A stretch of 64,000 nt of DNA from Streptomyces sp. NL15-2K (GCF_030551255.1 NZ_CP130630.1:8351501-8415500); one strand, 5' to 3'; numbered from the stretch's first letter, positions 46,035 through 55,152 are shown. Notes: generated from the letters alone by a model not told the origin. Numbers and translations are program-made.

Positions 46035-46631
46035 CTATGAAGGCAGCGGTACGCCCAGTACTGGCAGCAACCTCGATGGACCTCGCCGGAGCAGCCACGG
46101 TGGTAGCAGTGACAGTGGGTCCAGGTAGGTGTCGCCTCTTCGCAGGCCCCAGTGGACGCACGCGGTCGTGCAGTGCGAACCCGTCGGCTCCGCCGTGCCC
46201 ACCACTTCGCCCGCCTCCACCTCCTCCCCCTTCTTCACCGACGCCCGCACCGGCTCGTACGTGGTCCGGAGTGGGGGATCGCCCGTTCCCGTCAGCTCCA
46301 CCGAGACGACCCCCTTTCCCGCAACGCGGCCCGCGAAGGACACCCGGCCCGCCGCCACCGCCCGTACCGGTGTCCCGGGAGCGGCCGCCAGGTCCACGCC
46401 CCGGTGGCCGCGGGCGTACGGTGTCGGTGGGGGTTCCCAGGTTCGTAGGACCTGAGGGCGGATACCCACGGGCCAGACGCGGCCGAGGGCCGGTACCGAG
46501 GTGTCGGCGCCGGCCGGGGTGAAGGTGAGGGGCCGGCCGCTCGGTCGGAGCACGCAGGTCGTCACCGTCATCGCCACCGCCAGCACCAGCAACAACCCGA
46601 CACACGCAGCCACGCATCGTTTCGCTCGCAT
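46035..46631 (-). CDS. M23-family (LytM-like) membrane-anchored peptidase, 198 aa
   Basis: One N-terminal membrane helix or uncleaved signal (about residues 7-28) leads to an M23 domain. The first zinc motif H-x3-D is present in [14 protein letters not shown] near residues 80-93. The second motif reads ACVHWGLR near 165, so the usual H-x-H is C-x-H; the zinc-ligand His is kept but the first (catalytic) His is Cys. A nearby SHC could contribute. A cell-wall endopeptidase or a degenerate regulator is possible. Minus strand, divergent from rpsB, as in other streptomycetes. Confidence 0.85.
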   Translation of the reverse strand: MRAKRCVAACVGLLLVLAVAMTVTTCVLRPSGRPLTFTPAGADTSVPALGRVWPVGIRPQVLRTWEPPPTPYARGHRGVDLAAAPGTPVRAVAAGRVSFAGRVAGKGVVSVELTGTGDPPLRTTYEPVRASVKKGEEVEAGEVVGTAEPTGSHCTTACVHWGLRRGDTYLDPLSLLPPWLLRRGPSRLLPVLGVPLPS

Positions 46632-46903
46632 GCGAGAACCGTCCCGCAGCACGCCCGATCATGGCCGGGACCTGTGGACAACTCCCCGGTTGTGGACAGC
46701 GGCGTCACCCGCTGCCTCCCGGGTCCCGTACACTTCCTTTGGCGATCCGGGTCACCGGGTCGACTTCGCACGCCCCGACACCAGGCCGGTTCACCGTCCG
46801 GTGTCAGCGCTCCTCGGTCCTTTGCGGCACGGCGCACGTGGGCGTCAGGCGCGGGTGCCGTCCGGCACACGCGGCACAACCGAGAACACCAAGGAGAACG
46901 GCC

Positions 46904-47797
46904 ATGGCCGTCGTCACGATGCGGGAGCTGCTGGAAAGCGGCGTCCACTTCGGTCACCAGACCCGTCGCTGGAACCCGAAGATGAAGCGATTCATCTTCA
47001 CCGAGCGCAACGGCATCTACATCATCGACCTGCTCCAGTCGCTGTCGTACATCGACCGCGCCTACGAGTTCGTCAAGGAGACCGTCGCCCACGGCGGCAC
47101 GGTCATGTTCGTCGGCACGAAGAAGCAGGCGCAGGAGGCCATCGCCGAGCAGGCCACCCGCGTCGGCATGCCCTACGTCAACCAGCGCTGGCTGGGCGGC
47201 ATGCTCACCAACTTCTCGACCGTCTACAAGCGTCTGCAGCGCCTCAAGGAGCTCGAGCAGATCGACTTCGAGGACGTCGCCGCTTCCGGTCTGACCAAGA
47301 AGGAGCTTCTCGTGCTCTCGCGCGAGAAGGCCAAGCTGGAGAAGACCCTCGGTGGTATCCGCGAGATGCAGAAGGTGCCCAGCGCCGTCTGGATCGTGGA
47401 CACCAAGAAGGAGCACATCGCGGTCGGTGAGGCCCGGAAGCTCAACATCCCGGTCGTCGCCATCCTCGACACCAACTGCGACCCCGACGAGGTCGACTAC
47501 AAGATCCCGGGCAACGACGACGCGATCCGCTCCGTCACCCTGCTCACCCGTGTGATCGCCGACGCGGTCGCCGAGGGTCTCATCGCCCGCTCCGGTGTCG
47601 CCACCGAGGGCAAGGGCGAGAAGGCCGCGGGCGAGCCGCTCGCCGAGTGGGAGCGCGACCTGCTCGAGGGCGAGAAGAAGGCGGACGAGGCGGAGAAGCC
47701 GGCCGAGGCCGCTGCTGAGGCTCCGGCTGCCGAGGCCCCTGCCGCCGAGGCCCCCGCCGCTGAGGCCGCTCCGGCCGCCGAGGGCGAGCAGGCCTGA
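46904..47797 (+). CDS. rpsB: 30S ribosomal protein S2, 297 aa
   Basis: S2 with the standard start [30 protein letters not shown] sequence, the [16 protein letters not shown] helix and [12 protein letters not shown] near residue 185. The C-terminal ~50 residues are an Ala/Glu/Pro extension with APAAE repeats, common in actinobacteria. AAGGAG precedes ATG 46904. A TACACT -10-like sequence at about 46728 sits in the 272-bp leader region. A terminator or attenuator separates it from tsf. Confidence 0.95.
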   Translation: MAVVTMRELLESGVHFGHQTRRWNPKMKRFIFTERNGIYIIDLLQSLSYIDRAYEFVKETVAHGGTVMFVGTKKQAQEAIAEQATRVGMPYVNQRWLGGMLTNFSTVYKRLQRLKELEQIDFEDVAASGLTKKELLVLSREKAKLEKTLGGIREMQKVPSAVWIVDTKKEHIAVGEARKLNIPVVAILDTNCDPDEVDYKIPGNDDAIRSVTLLTRVIADAVAEGLIARSGVATEGKGEKAAGEPLAEWERDLLEGEKKADEAEKPAEAAAEAPAAEAPAAEAPAAEAAPAAEGEQA

Positions 47798-47817
47798 CGA
47801 CCGACCCGTCAGCGGTG

Positions 47818-47878
47818 ACGGCGGGAGCGGTACTGCATCCCACAGCGCCTCCGGCGCGGTGAAGACCGCTCCCGCCGT
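47818..47878 (+). terminator. Hairpin between rpsB and tsf
   Basis: Perfect 14-bp arms (47818-47831 and 47865-47878; ACGGCGGGAGCGGT and complement) with an inner GC-rich hairpin in the loop. It is probably a partial terminator. Confidence 0.75.
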
Positions 47879-47980
47879 TCACCCGTAGGTCGGCGGTGCG
47901 TCACGGCCGTACCGCTCCATGGAGGCCGCAGACCCCGCAGATCTTCGATCTTCCAGACTTCGAGAAAGATTCTCAGACTC

Positions 47981-48817
47981 ATGGCGAACTACACCGCCGC
48001 CGACGTCAAGAAGCTCCGCGAGCTCACCGGCGCCGGCATGATGGACTGCAAGAAGGCGCTGGACGAGGCCGAGGGCAACGTCGAGAAGGCCGTCGAGGCG
48101 CTCCGCATCAAGGGCCAGAAGGGCGTCGCCAAGCGCGAGGGCCGCTCCGCCGAGAACGGCGCCGTGGTCTCGATCATCGCCGACGACAACTCCTCCGGCG
48201 TCCTCGTCGAGCTGAAGTGCGAGACGGACTTCGTCGCCAAGGGTGACAAGTTCCAGGCCGTCGCCACCACGATCGCCAAGCACGTCGCCAAGGCCGCCCC
48301 GGCCGACCTCGAGGCCCTGCTCGCCTCCGAGATCGAGCCCGGCAAGACCGTCCAGGCGTACGTCGACGAGGCCAACGCCAACCTCGGCGAGAAGATCGTC
48401 CTGGACCGCTTCGCGCAGTTCGCGGACGGCTTCGTGACGGCGTACATGCACCGCACGATGCCCGACCTGCCCCCGCAGATCGGTGTCCTCGTCGAGCTCG
48501 ACAAGCCGAACGCCGAGGTCGCCAAGGGCGTCGCCCAGCACATCGCCGCCTTCGCGCCGAAGTACCTCTCCAAGGACGACGTGCCGGCCGACGTCGTCGA
48601 GTCCGAGCGCCGCATCGCCGAGGAGACCACCCGCGCCGAGGGCAAGCCCGAGGCCGCGATCGCCAAGATCGTCGAGGGTCGCGTCAACGGCTTCTTCAAG
48701 GACGCCACGCTGCTCGGTCAGCCGTACGCGCTCGACAACAAGAAGTCGGTCCAGAAGGTTCTGGACGAGGCCGGTGTCACCCTGAAGCGCTTCACGCGCA
48801 TCAAGGTCGGCATCTGA
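47981..48817 (+). CDS. tsf: Elongation factor Ts, 278 aa
   Basis: Nucleotide-exchange factor for EF-Tu. The N-terminal UBA-like domain (VKKLRELTGAGMMDCKKAL) and the exchange motif CETDFVAKGDKF near residue 79 are intact, as is the core with QIGVLVELDKPNAEV. Length is typical for actinobacteria. ATG 47981. Followed by two hairpins in the gap before pyrH. Confidence 0.96.
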   Translation: MANYTAADVKKLRELTGAGMMDCKKALDEAEGNVEKAVEALRIKGQKGVAKREGRSAENGAVVSIIADDNSSGVLVELKCETDFVAKGDKFQAVATTIAKHVAKAAPADLEALLASEIEPGKTVQAYVDEANANLGEKIVLDRFAQFADGFVTAYMHRTMPDLPPQIGVLVELDKPNAEVAKGVAQHIAAFAPKYLSKDDVPADVVESERRIAEETTRAEGKPEAAIAKIVEGRVNGFFKDATLLGQPYALDNKKSVQKVLDEAGVTLKRFTRIKVGI

Positions 48818-48874
48818 GTCCGTACGGCGATCGACGCGCGACCCCGATAGGGTCGTACCAGTCGTCCGCGTACG

Positions 48875-48898
48875 CCCCCACGCACGCGTGCGTGGGGG
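48875..48898 (+). terminator. 24-bp perfect palindrome after tsf
   Basis: CCCCCACGCACG (48875-48886) is followed directly by its complement (48887-48898), flanked by GTCGT and ACGAC. A likely terminator. Confidence 0.75.
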
Positions 48899-48919
48899 AC
48901 GACAGCAGATCTGACGAGG

Positions 48920-48966
48920 AGGCCATTGCCGCGCATGGGATGCGAACACCCCACCGGCAATGGCCT
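48920..48966 (+). terminator. Second hairpin in the pyrH leader
   Basis: AGGCCATTGCC (48920-48930) pairs with GGCAATGGCCT (48956-48966), followed by TCTTCG. It could terminate or attenuate transcription into pyrH. Confidence 0.6.
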
Positions 48967-49004
48967 TCTTCGCATGTGCACCACGTGAAAGAGGCGGGAT
49001 CTCC

Positions 49005-49763
49005 ATGACCACCAAGGCCCAGAAGAGCGACGACGGCAAAGTATGCGGCCGGTTTCTGCTGAAGTTGTCCGGAGAGGCCTTCGCCGGTGGCGGCGGCCTG
49101 GGCGTGGACCCCGATGTGGTGCACAAGATCGCCCGAGAGATCTCCGCGGTCGTGCGCGACGGCGCCCAGATCGCGGTCGTCATCGGCGGCGGCAACTTCT
49201 TCCGCGGCGCCGAACTGCAGCAGCGCGGCATGGACCGTGCCCGCTCCGACTACATGGGCATGCTCGGCACGGTGATGAACTGCCTCGCCCTCCAGGACTT
49301 CCTGGAGAAGGAGGGCATCGACAGCCGGGTGCAGACGGCCATCACCATGGGCCAGGTCGCCGAGCCGTACATCCCGCTGCGCGCCGTGCGCCACCTGGAG
49401 AAGGGCCGTGTGGTCATCTTCGGCGCCGGTATGGGCATGCCCTACTTCTCCACCGACACCACCGCCGCCCAGCGCGCCCTGGAGATCGACGCCGAGGCGC
49501 TGCTGATGGGCAAGAACGGCGTGGACGGGGTCTACGACTCCGACCCGAAGACCAACCCGGACGCGGTCAAGTTCGACTCCCTCGGCTACGGCGAGGTCAT
49601 CACCCGCGACCTCAAGGTCGCCGACATGACCGCGATCACGCTGTGCCGGGACAACAGGCTCCCGATCCTCGTCTTCGAGCTTCTGGCGGAGGGCAATATC
49701 GCGCGCGCCGTCAAGGGTGAGAAGATCGGCACGCTCGTGGGTGACCAGGGCAGCCGGGCCTGA
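49005..49763 (+). CDS. pyrH: Uridylate kinase, 252 aa
   Basis: Hexameric UMP kinase of the amino-acid-kinase fold. [12 protein letters not shown] near residues 18-29, [12 protein letters not shown] near 61-72, the [18 protein letters not shown] acceptor loop near 145-162 and [18 protein letters not shown] are all present. ATG 49005 gives an N-terminal extension of ~15 residues typical of Streptomyces. Next gene is frr, 167 bp on, with a GGACA-A-TGTCC palindrome at about 49820 in the gap. Confidence 0.95.
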   Translation: MTTKAQKSDDGKVCGRFLLKLSGEAFAGGGGLGVDPDVVHKIAREISAVVRDGAQIAVVIGGGNFFRGAELQQRGMDRARSDYMGMLGTVMNCLALQDFLEKEGIDSRVQTAITMGQVAEPYIPLRAVRHLEKGRVVIFGAGMGMPYFSTDTTAAQRALEIDAEALLMGKNGVDGVYDSDPKTNPDAVKFDSLGYGEVITRDLKVADMTAITLCRDNRLPILVFELLAEGNIARAVKGEKIGTLVGDQGSRA

Positions 49764-49930
49764 CGACCCGGGTACCACCCCGTCCGGGGGACGGACGGGA
49801 CGGACCCTGACCGGGGGATGGACAATGTCCTGCGGGTCGGGAACCGTGCAGGAAGAAGACGCGACGCAGCCGGCCGCCGCCCCATCAAGGAACCGCAGCC
49901 GGGCCTACTCAAGACACGCAGGAGCAAGTG

Positions 49931-50488
49931 GTGATCGAAGAGACCCTCCTCGAGGCCGAGGAGAAGATGGAGAAGGCCGTCGTGGTCGCCAAGGAGGACT
50001 TCGCCGCGATCCGCACCGGCCGTGCGCACCCGGCGATGTTCAACAAGATCGTGGCCGAGTACTACGGCGCCCCGACGCCGATCAACCAGCTGGCCTCGTT
50101 CTCCGTGCCGGAGCCGCGCATGGCGGTCGTGACCCCGTTCGACAAGAGCGCGCTGCGCAACATCGAGCAGGCGATCCGCGACTCCGACCTGGGCGTCAAT
50201 CCGAGCAACGACGGCAACATCATCCGGGTGGTGTTCCCCGAGCTCACCGAGGAGCGCCGCCGCGAGTACATCAAGGTCGCCAAGGGCAAGGCCGAGGACG
50301 CCAAGGTGTCCATCCGCGCCGTCCGCCGCAAGGCCAAGGACGCCATCGACAAGCTGATCAAGGACGGCGAGGTAGGCGAGGACGAGGGCCGCCGTGCGGA
50401 GAAGGAGCTCGACGACACCACCGCGAAGTACGTCGCCCAGGTGGACGAGCTCCTCAAGCACAAGGAAGCGGAGCTGCTCGAGGTCTGA
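49931..50488 (+). CDS. frr: Ribosome recycling factor, 185 aa
   Basis: Splits post-termination ribosomes with [23 protein letters not shown] near residues 27-46, [30 protein letters not shown] sequence near 85-110, and the helical bundle with [20 protein letters not shown] follow the family. Two GTGs in tandem (49928, 49931) could start; the second gives the standard 185 residues. AGGAG upstream. The stop overlaps the cdsA ATG by one base (TGATG). Confidence 0.95.
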   Translation: MIEETLLEAEEKMEKAVVVAKEDFAAIRTGRAHPAMFNKIVAEYYGAPTPINQLASFSVPEPRMAVVTPFDKSALRNIEQAIRDSDLGVNPSNDGNIIRVVFPELTEERRREYIKVAKGKAEDAKVSIRAVRRKAKDAIDKLIKDGEVGEDEGRRAEKELDDTTAKYVAQVDELLKHKEAELLEV

Positions 50489-51681
50489 TGAACGACTCTT
50501 CCTGGGGGGCCCCGCCCCACACCGGGTACTGGGGGCCCACCGACCAGGGTGCTGCCCCGGCGGGTCCCACGTACGATGCGCATGACGCGCAGCACACTCG
50601 CCCCATGCCCATCGTGCCCGACGTACCCGCGCATGGCGGAGACCAGGATGACGACCGGGGGGCCGCTCGGCTGAGCGGCCCCTTGTTCCGCGAGGAGCCT
50701 GAGCGGACGCCGCCGTACGACGCGCAGCGGACTCCACCGTACGGCCCGCCGCAGGCCCAGGCCTACGGCCATGACGACACGCCGCGGGCGCGGCCCCACC
50801 GGGCGGCGCCGCAGAATCCGGAGCCCATGCCCGACTCCTCGCAGCCGGCGCCCGCGCCGCAGAAGAAGAGCGCGGGCCGGGACCTGAGTGCGGCCATAGG
50901 GGTCGGTGTCGGGCTCGGCGCGGTGATCGTCGCGTCCCTGTTCATCGTCAAGGCCGTGTTCGTCGGGGTCATAGCGGTCGCCGTCGTGGTGGGCCTGTGG
51001 GAGCTGACCAAGCGGCTGGACGAGCGCAAGGGCATCAAGGTGCCGCTGGTGCCGCTGGCGCTCGGCGGGGCGGCGATGGTGGTCTCCGGTTACGTCCGGG
51101 GTGCCGAGGGCGCGTGGGTCGCCATGGCGCTCACCGCGCTGGGCGTCCTGGTCTGGCGCATGACGGAACCGCCGGAGGGCTACCTCAAGGACGTCACGGC
51201 GGGCATCTTCGCGGCCTTCTACGTCCCGTTCCTGGCCACGTTCGTCGCCATGATGCTGACCGCCGACGACGGGCATCGGCGCGTGCTGACATTCCTGCTG
51301 CTGACGGTCGTGAGCGACACCGGGGCGTACGCCATCGGCTGGCGCTTCGGCAAACACAAGCTCGCTCCGCGCATCAGCCCCGGCAAGACCCGCGAGGGCC
51401 TGCTCGGAGCGGTGAGCTTCGCCATGGTGGCGGGCGCCCTGTGCATGCAGTTCCTGATCGACGACGGCATCTGGTGGCAGGGCCTGATCCTCGGCTTCGC
51501 CGTCGCGGCCAGCGCCACGCTCGGGGACCTCGGCGAGTCCATGATCAAGCGGGACCTGGGCATCAAGGACATGGGGACGCTGCTGCCGGGGCACGGCGGC
51601 ATCATGGATCGACTGGATTCGCTGCTGCCCACGGCTCCTGTCGTGTGGCTCCTGCTCGTCGTCTTTGTCGGCTCTGGCTGA
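50488..51681 (+). CDS. cdsA: Phosphatidate cytidylyltransferase, 397 aa
   Basis: Integral membrane enzyme making CDP-diacylglycerol. Residues 1-125 are a cytosolic Pro/Gly/Asp/Gln-rich extension. About eight membrane helices follow (from residue ~130), and the signature SATLGDLGESMIKRDLGIKDMG near residues 345-366 then LLPGHGGIMDRLDSL is complete. The start overlaps the frr stop. Oddly, a diverged in-frame copy of the last ~14 codons follows 63 bp downstream (see 51703-51744). Confidence 0.94.
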   Translation: MNDSSWGAPPHTGYWGPTDQGAAPAGPTYDAHDAQHTRPMPIVPDVPAHGGDQDDDRGAARLSGPLFREEPERTPPYDAQRTPPYGPPQAQAYGHDDTPRARPHRAAPQNPEPMPDSSQPAPAPQKKSAGRDLSAAIGVGVGLGAVIVASLFIVKAVFVGVIAVAVVVGLWELTKRLDERKGIKVPLVPLALGGAAMVVSGYVRGAEGAWVAMALTALGVLVWRMTEPPEGYLKDVTAGIFAAFYVPFLATFVAMMLTADDGHRRVLTFLLLTVVSDTGAYAIGWRFGKHKLAPRISPGKTREGLLGAVSFAMVAGALCMQFLIDDGIWWQGLILGFAVAASATLGDLGESMIKRDLGIKDMGTLLPGHGGIMDRLDSLLPTAPVVWLLLVVFVGSG

Positions 51682-51702
51682 GTCGGGAGCACTACCGCGG
51701 CG

Positions 51703-51744
51703 TGGCGACGTCTGCTTCTCGTGATCTTCGTCGGGTCCGGCTGA
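51703..51744 (+). pseudogene. Diverged duplicate of the cdsA 3' end
   Basis: This stretch reads WRRLLLVIFVGSG-stop; cdsA ends VWLLLVVFVGSG-stop. The two stops are exactly 63 bp apart, in the same frame, and the codons differ at synonymous positions. It looks like a leftover tail from a recombination or an old duplication. Confidence 0.6.
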
Positions 51745-51758
51745 CCGCCGTACCCCCT

Positions 51759-51784
51759 GGAGCCCCCGCCGCGGCGGGGGCTCC
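51759..51784 (+). terminator. 26-bp palindromic terminator after cdsA
   Basis: GGAGCCCCCGCCG and its complement abut, forming a 13-bp perfect stem (less the few bases needed for the loop). Confidence 0.85.
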
Positions 51785-51897
51785 CGTGCGTCCGCGCGCG
51801 ATGGCCTCCTGGTCCGTCGAGTGGGACGATTCCGGTGTAGGCCCTCAAAGGGGACCGCCCCGGCCCTCGAAGAGGGACGCCCTGGAAGGAGGGCGCG

Positions 51898-52347
51898 ATG
51901 TCCGCCATCCGAGAAGTGATCGACGTCGACCGCAGCCCCGACGACGTCTACGCGTATGTCACCGACCCCTCCCACCTGCCGGACTGGCAGCTGAGTGCCG
52001 TCTCGGCGGAGCGACTCGACGAGGGTCCGCTGCACACCGGCTCCCGCGTCAAGGTCACCCGGCGCCTCGGCACGCGCGAGATCCCGATGACCGTGGAGTA
52101 CACCGAGCACGAGCCGCCGTACAGCTGGGGTCTGCGCGGCATCGACGGCCCCGTCAGGCCGCGCGTCCACGGTGAGATCGAGCCGCTCGACGAGGGACGC
52201 CGCTCCCGCGTCACGGTGGAGCTCGACTTCGAGGGCCACGGCATGGGCAAGCTGTTCGTACCGCTCGTCGCCCGCCCTCAGGCCCGCAAGGAGCTGCCGC
52301 GCGACGAGCAGCTGCTCAAGGACCGGCTGGAGCGGCCGTCCGCCTAG
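51898..52347 (+). CDS. SRPBCC-family protein, 149 aa
   Basis: START/polyketide-cyclase-like helix-grip fold: [28 protein letters not shown] at residues 4-31, central strands with [11 protein letters not shown], and the C-terminal helix [19 protein letters not shown]. Such proteins bind hydrophobic ligands; the ligand is unknown. GGAGGG precedes ATG 51898. The stop codon TAG is shared with the left target-site TA of a MITE; without the insertion the codon would also be TAG, so the protein is unchanged. Confidence 0.85.
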   Translation: MSAIREVIDVDRSPDDVYAYVTDPSHLPDWQLSAVSAERLDEGPLHTGSRVKVTRRLGTREIPMTVEYTEHEPPYSWGLRGIDGPVRPRVHGEIEPLDEGRRSRVTVELDFEGHGMGKLFVPLVARPQARKELPRDEQLLKDRLERPSA

Positions 52348-52580
52348 GCCCTGTCGTCAAATTCCCGCCTGCCGCGCGACGCCAGGCACGCTCCCCCACT
52401 GCCTTAAAGGCGTGGGAGGTGCCCCCACTCGCCGCACCGGGCGCAGGCCCACGTACAACCAGTACGAGGGCCTGCGCCCGGCACGCCGAGAGCACGCACC
52501 TACAGCAACACAAGCCGCTACCGCGGCGGGCGCGCGGCCCGCCCTTCGGGCGGACGACGGGAATTTGACGACAGGGCCTA
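52345..52580. mobile_element. 232-bp MITE with perfect terminal inverted repeats and TA target duplication
   Basis: Terminal repeats of 22 bp begin GGCCCTGTCGTCAAATTCCC at 52347 and are exactly complemented at the right end (to 52578), each flanked by TA (52345-52346; 52579-52580). The interior has no transposase; it holds a long hairpin (GGGCGCAGGCCC about 52440, complement about 52475) and GC-rich stems. TA duplication suggests mobilisation by an IS5/IS427- or IS630-type transposase. Confidence 0.88.
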
Positions 52581-52711
52581 GACACACCGCGAGACACCCT
52601 CATCGACCAGGCCGGGCGAGGCAGGCCGCGGCCGTACCGACGTGTGCCCTCCGGGCCCCGGAATTCCGGCGGCCCGGGCCACACCTGTCGATCTGCGACA
52701 CTGGTACGGCC

Positions 52712-53857
52712 ATGCCTAAGCCCGGAGAACTCACATTCGTCGCCCCCCGCGGAGCCAAGAAGCCGCCGCGGCACCTTGCCGACCTCACCCCCGGTGAGCG
52801 CAAGGAAGCCGTCGCCGAGATCGGCGAGAAGCCGTTTCGTGCCAAGCAGCTCTCGCAGCACTATTTCGCGCGGTACGCGCACGATCCGCAGGAGTGGACC
52901 GACATTCCGGCCGGCTCGCGCGGTCGGCTTCAGGAGGCGCTGCTTCCCGAGCTCATGACCGTCGTGCGGCATCTGTCGACCGACGAGGACACCACCCGCA
53001 AGACGCTGTGGCGGCTCTTCGACGGGACGCTCGTGGAGTCGGTGCTGATGCGCTACCCGGACCGGGTGACCATGTGCATCAGTTCCCAGGCGGGGTGCGG
53101 GATGAATTGCCCGTTCTGTGCGACGGGGCAGGCGGGTCTGGACCGGAACCTGTCCACCGCCGAGATCGTGCACCAGATCGTGGACGGGATGCGGGCCCTG
53201 AGGGACGGGGAATTCGGGGGGTCTGGGGGGTCGTCCCCCGGGAATGGAAACAGTCCGGGAGGGCCGTCGCGGCTCAGCAACATCGTGTTCATGGGCATGG
53301 GCGAGCCGCTCGCCAACTACAACCGGGTGGTCGGGGCCATCCGTAGGCTCACCGACCCCGAGCCGGACGGCCTCGGGCTGTCCCAGCGTGGGATCACCGT
53401 CTCGACGGTCGGTCTCGTTCCGGCGATCCACCGGTTCGCCGACGAGGGCTTCAAATGCCGGCTCGCCATCTCGCTGCACGCCCCCGACGACGAACTGCGC
53501 GACACCCTCGTCCCCGTGAACACGCGGTGGAAGGTGCGCGAGGTGCTCGACGCCGGATTCGAGTACGTCGAGAAGTCCGGGCGCCGGCTGTCCATCGAGT
53601 ACGCGCTGATCCGGGACATCAACGACCAGGCGTGGCGCGGTGACCGGCTCGGGCGGCTGCTCAAGGGCAGGCCGGTGCACGTCAACCTGATCCCGCTGAA
53701 CCCGACCCCGGGGTCGAAGTGGACCGCCTCCCGCCCCGAGGACGAGAAAGCGTTCGTGGAGGCCATCGCCGCCCATGGTGTGCCGGTCACGATCCGGGAC
53801 ACCCGTGGACAGGAGATCGACGGGGCGTGTGGTCAGCTCGCCGCGACCGAGCGGTAG
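52712..53857 (+). CDS. rlmN: 23S rRNA/tRNA adenine-C2 methyltransferase RlmN, 381 aa
   Basis: Radical-SAM enzyme methylating A2503 of 23S rRNA and A37 of tRNAs. The iron-sulfur cluster motif CGMNCPFC is near residues 130-137, GMGEPLANY near 195-203, [18 protein letters not shown] near 250-267, and the catalytic C-terminal Cys in IDGACGQL near 370. Residues ~168-184 are a Gly/Ser/Pro/Asn-rich insertion not seen in the family, encoded by a GC-rich hairpin element inserted in frame. ATG 52712; no clear ribosome-binding site. The 130 bp between the MITE and the start carry its promoter. Confidence 0.95.
   Translation: MPKPGELTFVAPRGAKKPPRHLADLTPGERKEAVAEIGEKPFRAKQLSQHYFARYAHDPQEWTDIPAGSRGRLQEALLPELMTVVRHLSTDEDTTRKTLWRLFDGTLVESVLMRYPDRVTMCISSQAGCGMNCPFCATGQAGLDRNLSTAEIVHQIVDGMRALRDGEFGGSGGSSPGNGNSPGGPSRLSNIVFMGMGEPLANYNRVVGAIRRLTDPEPDGLGLSQRGITVSTVGLVPAIHRFADEGFKCRLAISLHAPDDELRDTLVPVNTRWKVREVLDAGFEYVEKSGRRLSIEYALIRDINDQAWRGDRLGRLLKGRPVHVNLIPLNPTPGSKWTASRPEDEKAFVEAIAAHGVPVTIRDTRGQEIDGACGQLAATER
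53216..53262 (+). repeat. GC-rich hairpin element inserted in frame in rlmN
   Basis: GGGGGGTCTGGGGGGTCGTC and the following CCCCCGGGA resemble the GGGTCTGGGGG-type stem-loop often seen between Streptomyces genes. It encodes [16 protein letters not shown] inside RlmN. Confidence 0.6.
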
Positions 53858-53884
53858 TGTGACCCGCGTAAGTACATCTTCATA

Positions 53885-53976
53885 TTCCGACAGGGGAGCG
53901 CCACAGCGCTGAGAGTGCGGCACCGGCCGCAGACCCTCTGAACCTCGCCCAGGTCATTCTGGGTAGGAAGTTCGGT
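53885..53976 (+). promoter_or_regulatory. TPP (THI-element) riboswitch
   Basis: The conserved thi-box is present in order: ACAGGGGAGC (P2 side), GCTGAGAGTGCGG, CCGCAGACCCTCTGAACCT, then the CAGGTCATTCTGGGTAGGAAG arm, with CCGA (53887 area) pairing to TTCGG at the 3' end. It precedes the thiamine-type ABC importer. TPP binding would repress the operon. Confidence 0.95.
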
Positions 53977-53995
53977 CATCACTCGAGCTGTTGCG

Positions 53996-54039
53996 CCCTG
54001 CCCGGGAACCTTCGGATTCTCCGAGGTTCCCGGGCAGGG
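53996..54039 (+). terminator. Strong hairpin between the TPP riboswitch and thiB
   Basis: Arms of about 19-20 bp (CCCTGCCCGGGAACC at 53996-54010 with its complement ending at 54039; one bulge) enclose ATTCT, followed by a pyrimidine-rich stretch. This is likely the expression platform: transcription termination when TPP is bound. Confidence 0.8.
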
Positions 54040-54075
54040 CCGCGTCTCTTCCTGGTCAACCCCAGGAGGAATTCA

Positions 54076-55152
54076 GTGAGCATCACCAAAAAGGCCACGG
54101 TGCTGGTCGTCGGGCTGGGCATGGTCGGGCTGGCCGCCTGCGGGTCGTCGTCCGACTCCGGCAGCTCCGACTCCAAGACCGTGACCCTCGTCAGCCACGA
54201 CTCGTGGGCCGTGTCGAAGAACGTCCTCGCGGACTTCGAGAAGCGGTCCGGGTACAAGGTCAAGGTCCTCAAGGACGGCGACGCCGGGCAGGCCGTCAAC
54301 AAGGCCATCCTCACCAAGGACAACCCGCAGGGCGACGTCTTCTTCGGCGTCGACAACACCCTGCTGTCGCGGGCGCTCGACAACGGGCTCTTCCAGTCGT
54401 ACGAGGCGAAGGGCTCCGACCAGGTCCTGCCCGAGTACCGGGTCGACCAGGACAAGCACCGGGTCACGCCGATCGACACCGGCGACATCTGCGTCAACTA
54501 CGACAAGGCGTACTTCAGCAAGCACAAGCTGACCCCGCCGACCTCCTTCGACGACCTGATCAAGCCCGAGTACAAGAACCTGCTCGTCACGGAGAACGCC
54601 TCCACCTCCTCGCCGGGGCTCGGGTTCCTGCTCGGAACCGCCGCAAAGTACGGCGACGACGGCTGGCCGGACTACTGGAAGAAGCTGAAGGCCAACGGCG
54701 TGAAGGTCGTCGACGGCTGGGAGCAGGCCTACAACGAGGAGTTCTCCGGCTCCTCCACCGGCAAGAAGACCGGCGCCGACCGGCCGCTCGTCGTCTCCTA
54801 CGCCTCCTCGCCGCCCGCCGAGGTGATCTACGCCGACCCGAAGCCGACGACCGCGCCCACGGGTGTCGCGACCGGCACCTGCTTCCGGCAGGTCGAGTAC
54901 GCGGGCCTGCTGAGCAACGCCGCGAACGCCAAGGGCGGCAAGGCGCTCCTCGACTTCCTGCTCACCAAGGAGTTCCAGGACGACATGCCGCTGAACATGT
55001 TCGTCTACCCGGTGCGCCAGGGCGCCCAGGTGCCGGCCGAGTTCACGAAGTACGGGCCGCAGGCCAAGGATCCTCAGACCATGGACCCGGCCGAGATCGC
55101 CGAGAACCGTGACCAGTGGGTCAAGTCGTGGACCTCGCTCGTACTGAAGTAG
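54076..55152 (+). CDS. thiB: Thiamine-type ABC transporter substrate-binding lipoprotein, 358 aa
   Basis: Lipoprotein of the TbpA/ThiB type. The signal peptide has a LAAC lipobox with Cys near residue 21 and a Ser/Asp-rich linker. The mature part has TVTLVSHDSWAVSK, DVFFGVDNTLLSRAL, the WPDYWKKLKANGVKVVDGWEQAY segment and TCFRQVEYAGLL of thiamine-binding proteins. GTG 54076 with AGGAGG. The TPP riboswitch immediately upstream supports thiamine (or its precursor) as ligand. The 3' end overlaps the permease gene. Confidence 0.93.
   Translation: MSITKKATVLVVGLGMVGLAACGSSSDSGSSDSKTVTLVSHDSWAVSKNVLADFEKRSGYKVKVLKDGDAGQAVNKAILTKDNPQGDVFFGVDNTLLSRALDNGLFQSYEAKGSDQVLPEYRVDQDKHRVTPIDTGDICVNYDKAYFSKHKLTPPTSFDDLIKPEYKNLLVTENASTSSPGLGFLLGTAAKYGDDGWPDYWKKLKANGVKVVDGWEQAYNEEFSGSSTGKKTGADRPLVVSYASSPPAEVIYADPKPTTAPTGVATGTCFRQVEYAGLLSNAANAKGGKALLDFLLTKEFQDDMPLNMFVYPVRQGAQVPAEFTKYGPQAKDPQTMDPAEIAENRDQWVKSWTSLVLK

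Noticed and set aside
47700..47790. Ala/Pro/Glu repeats in rpsB as a mobile repeat
   Set aside because: Alternating GCC/GCT/CCC/GAG codons encode a common actinobacterial S2 tail; the repeats are short and imperfect.
52172..52711. Possible coding sequence through the MITE in frame with rlmN
   Set aside because: The frame is open only because of high GC; it crosses both terminal repeats and has no conserved residues before the rlmN start.
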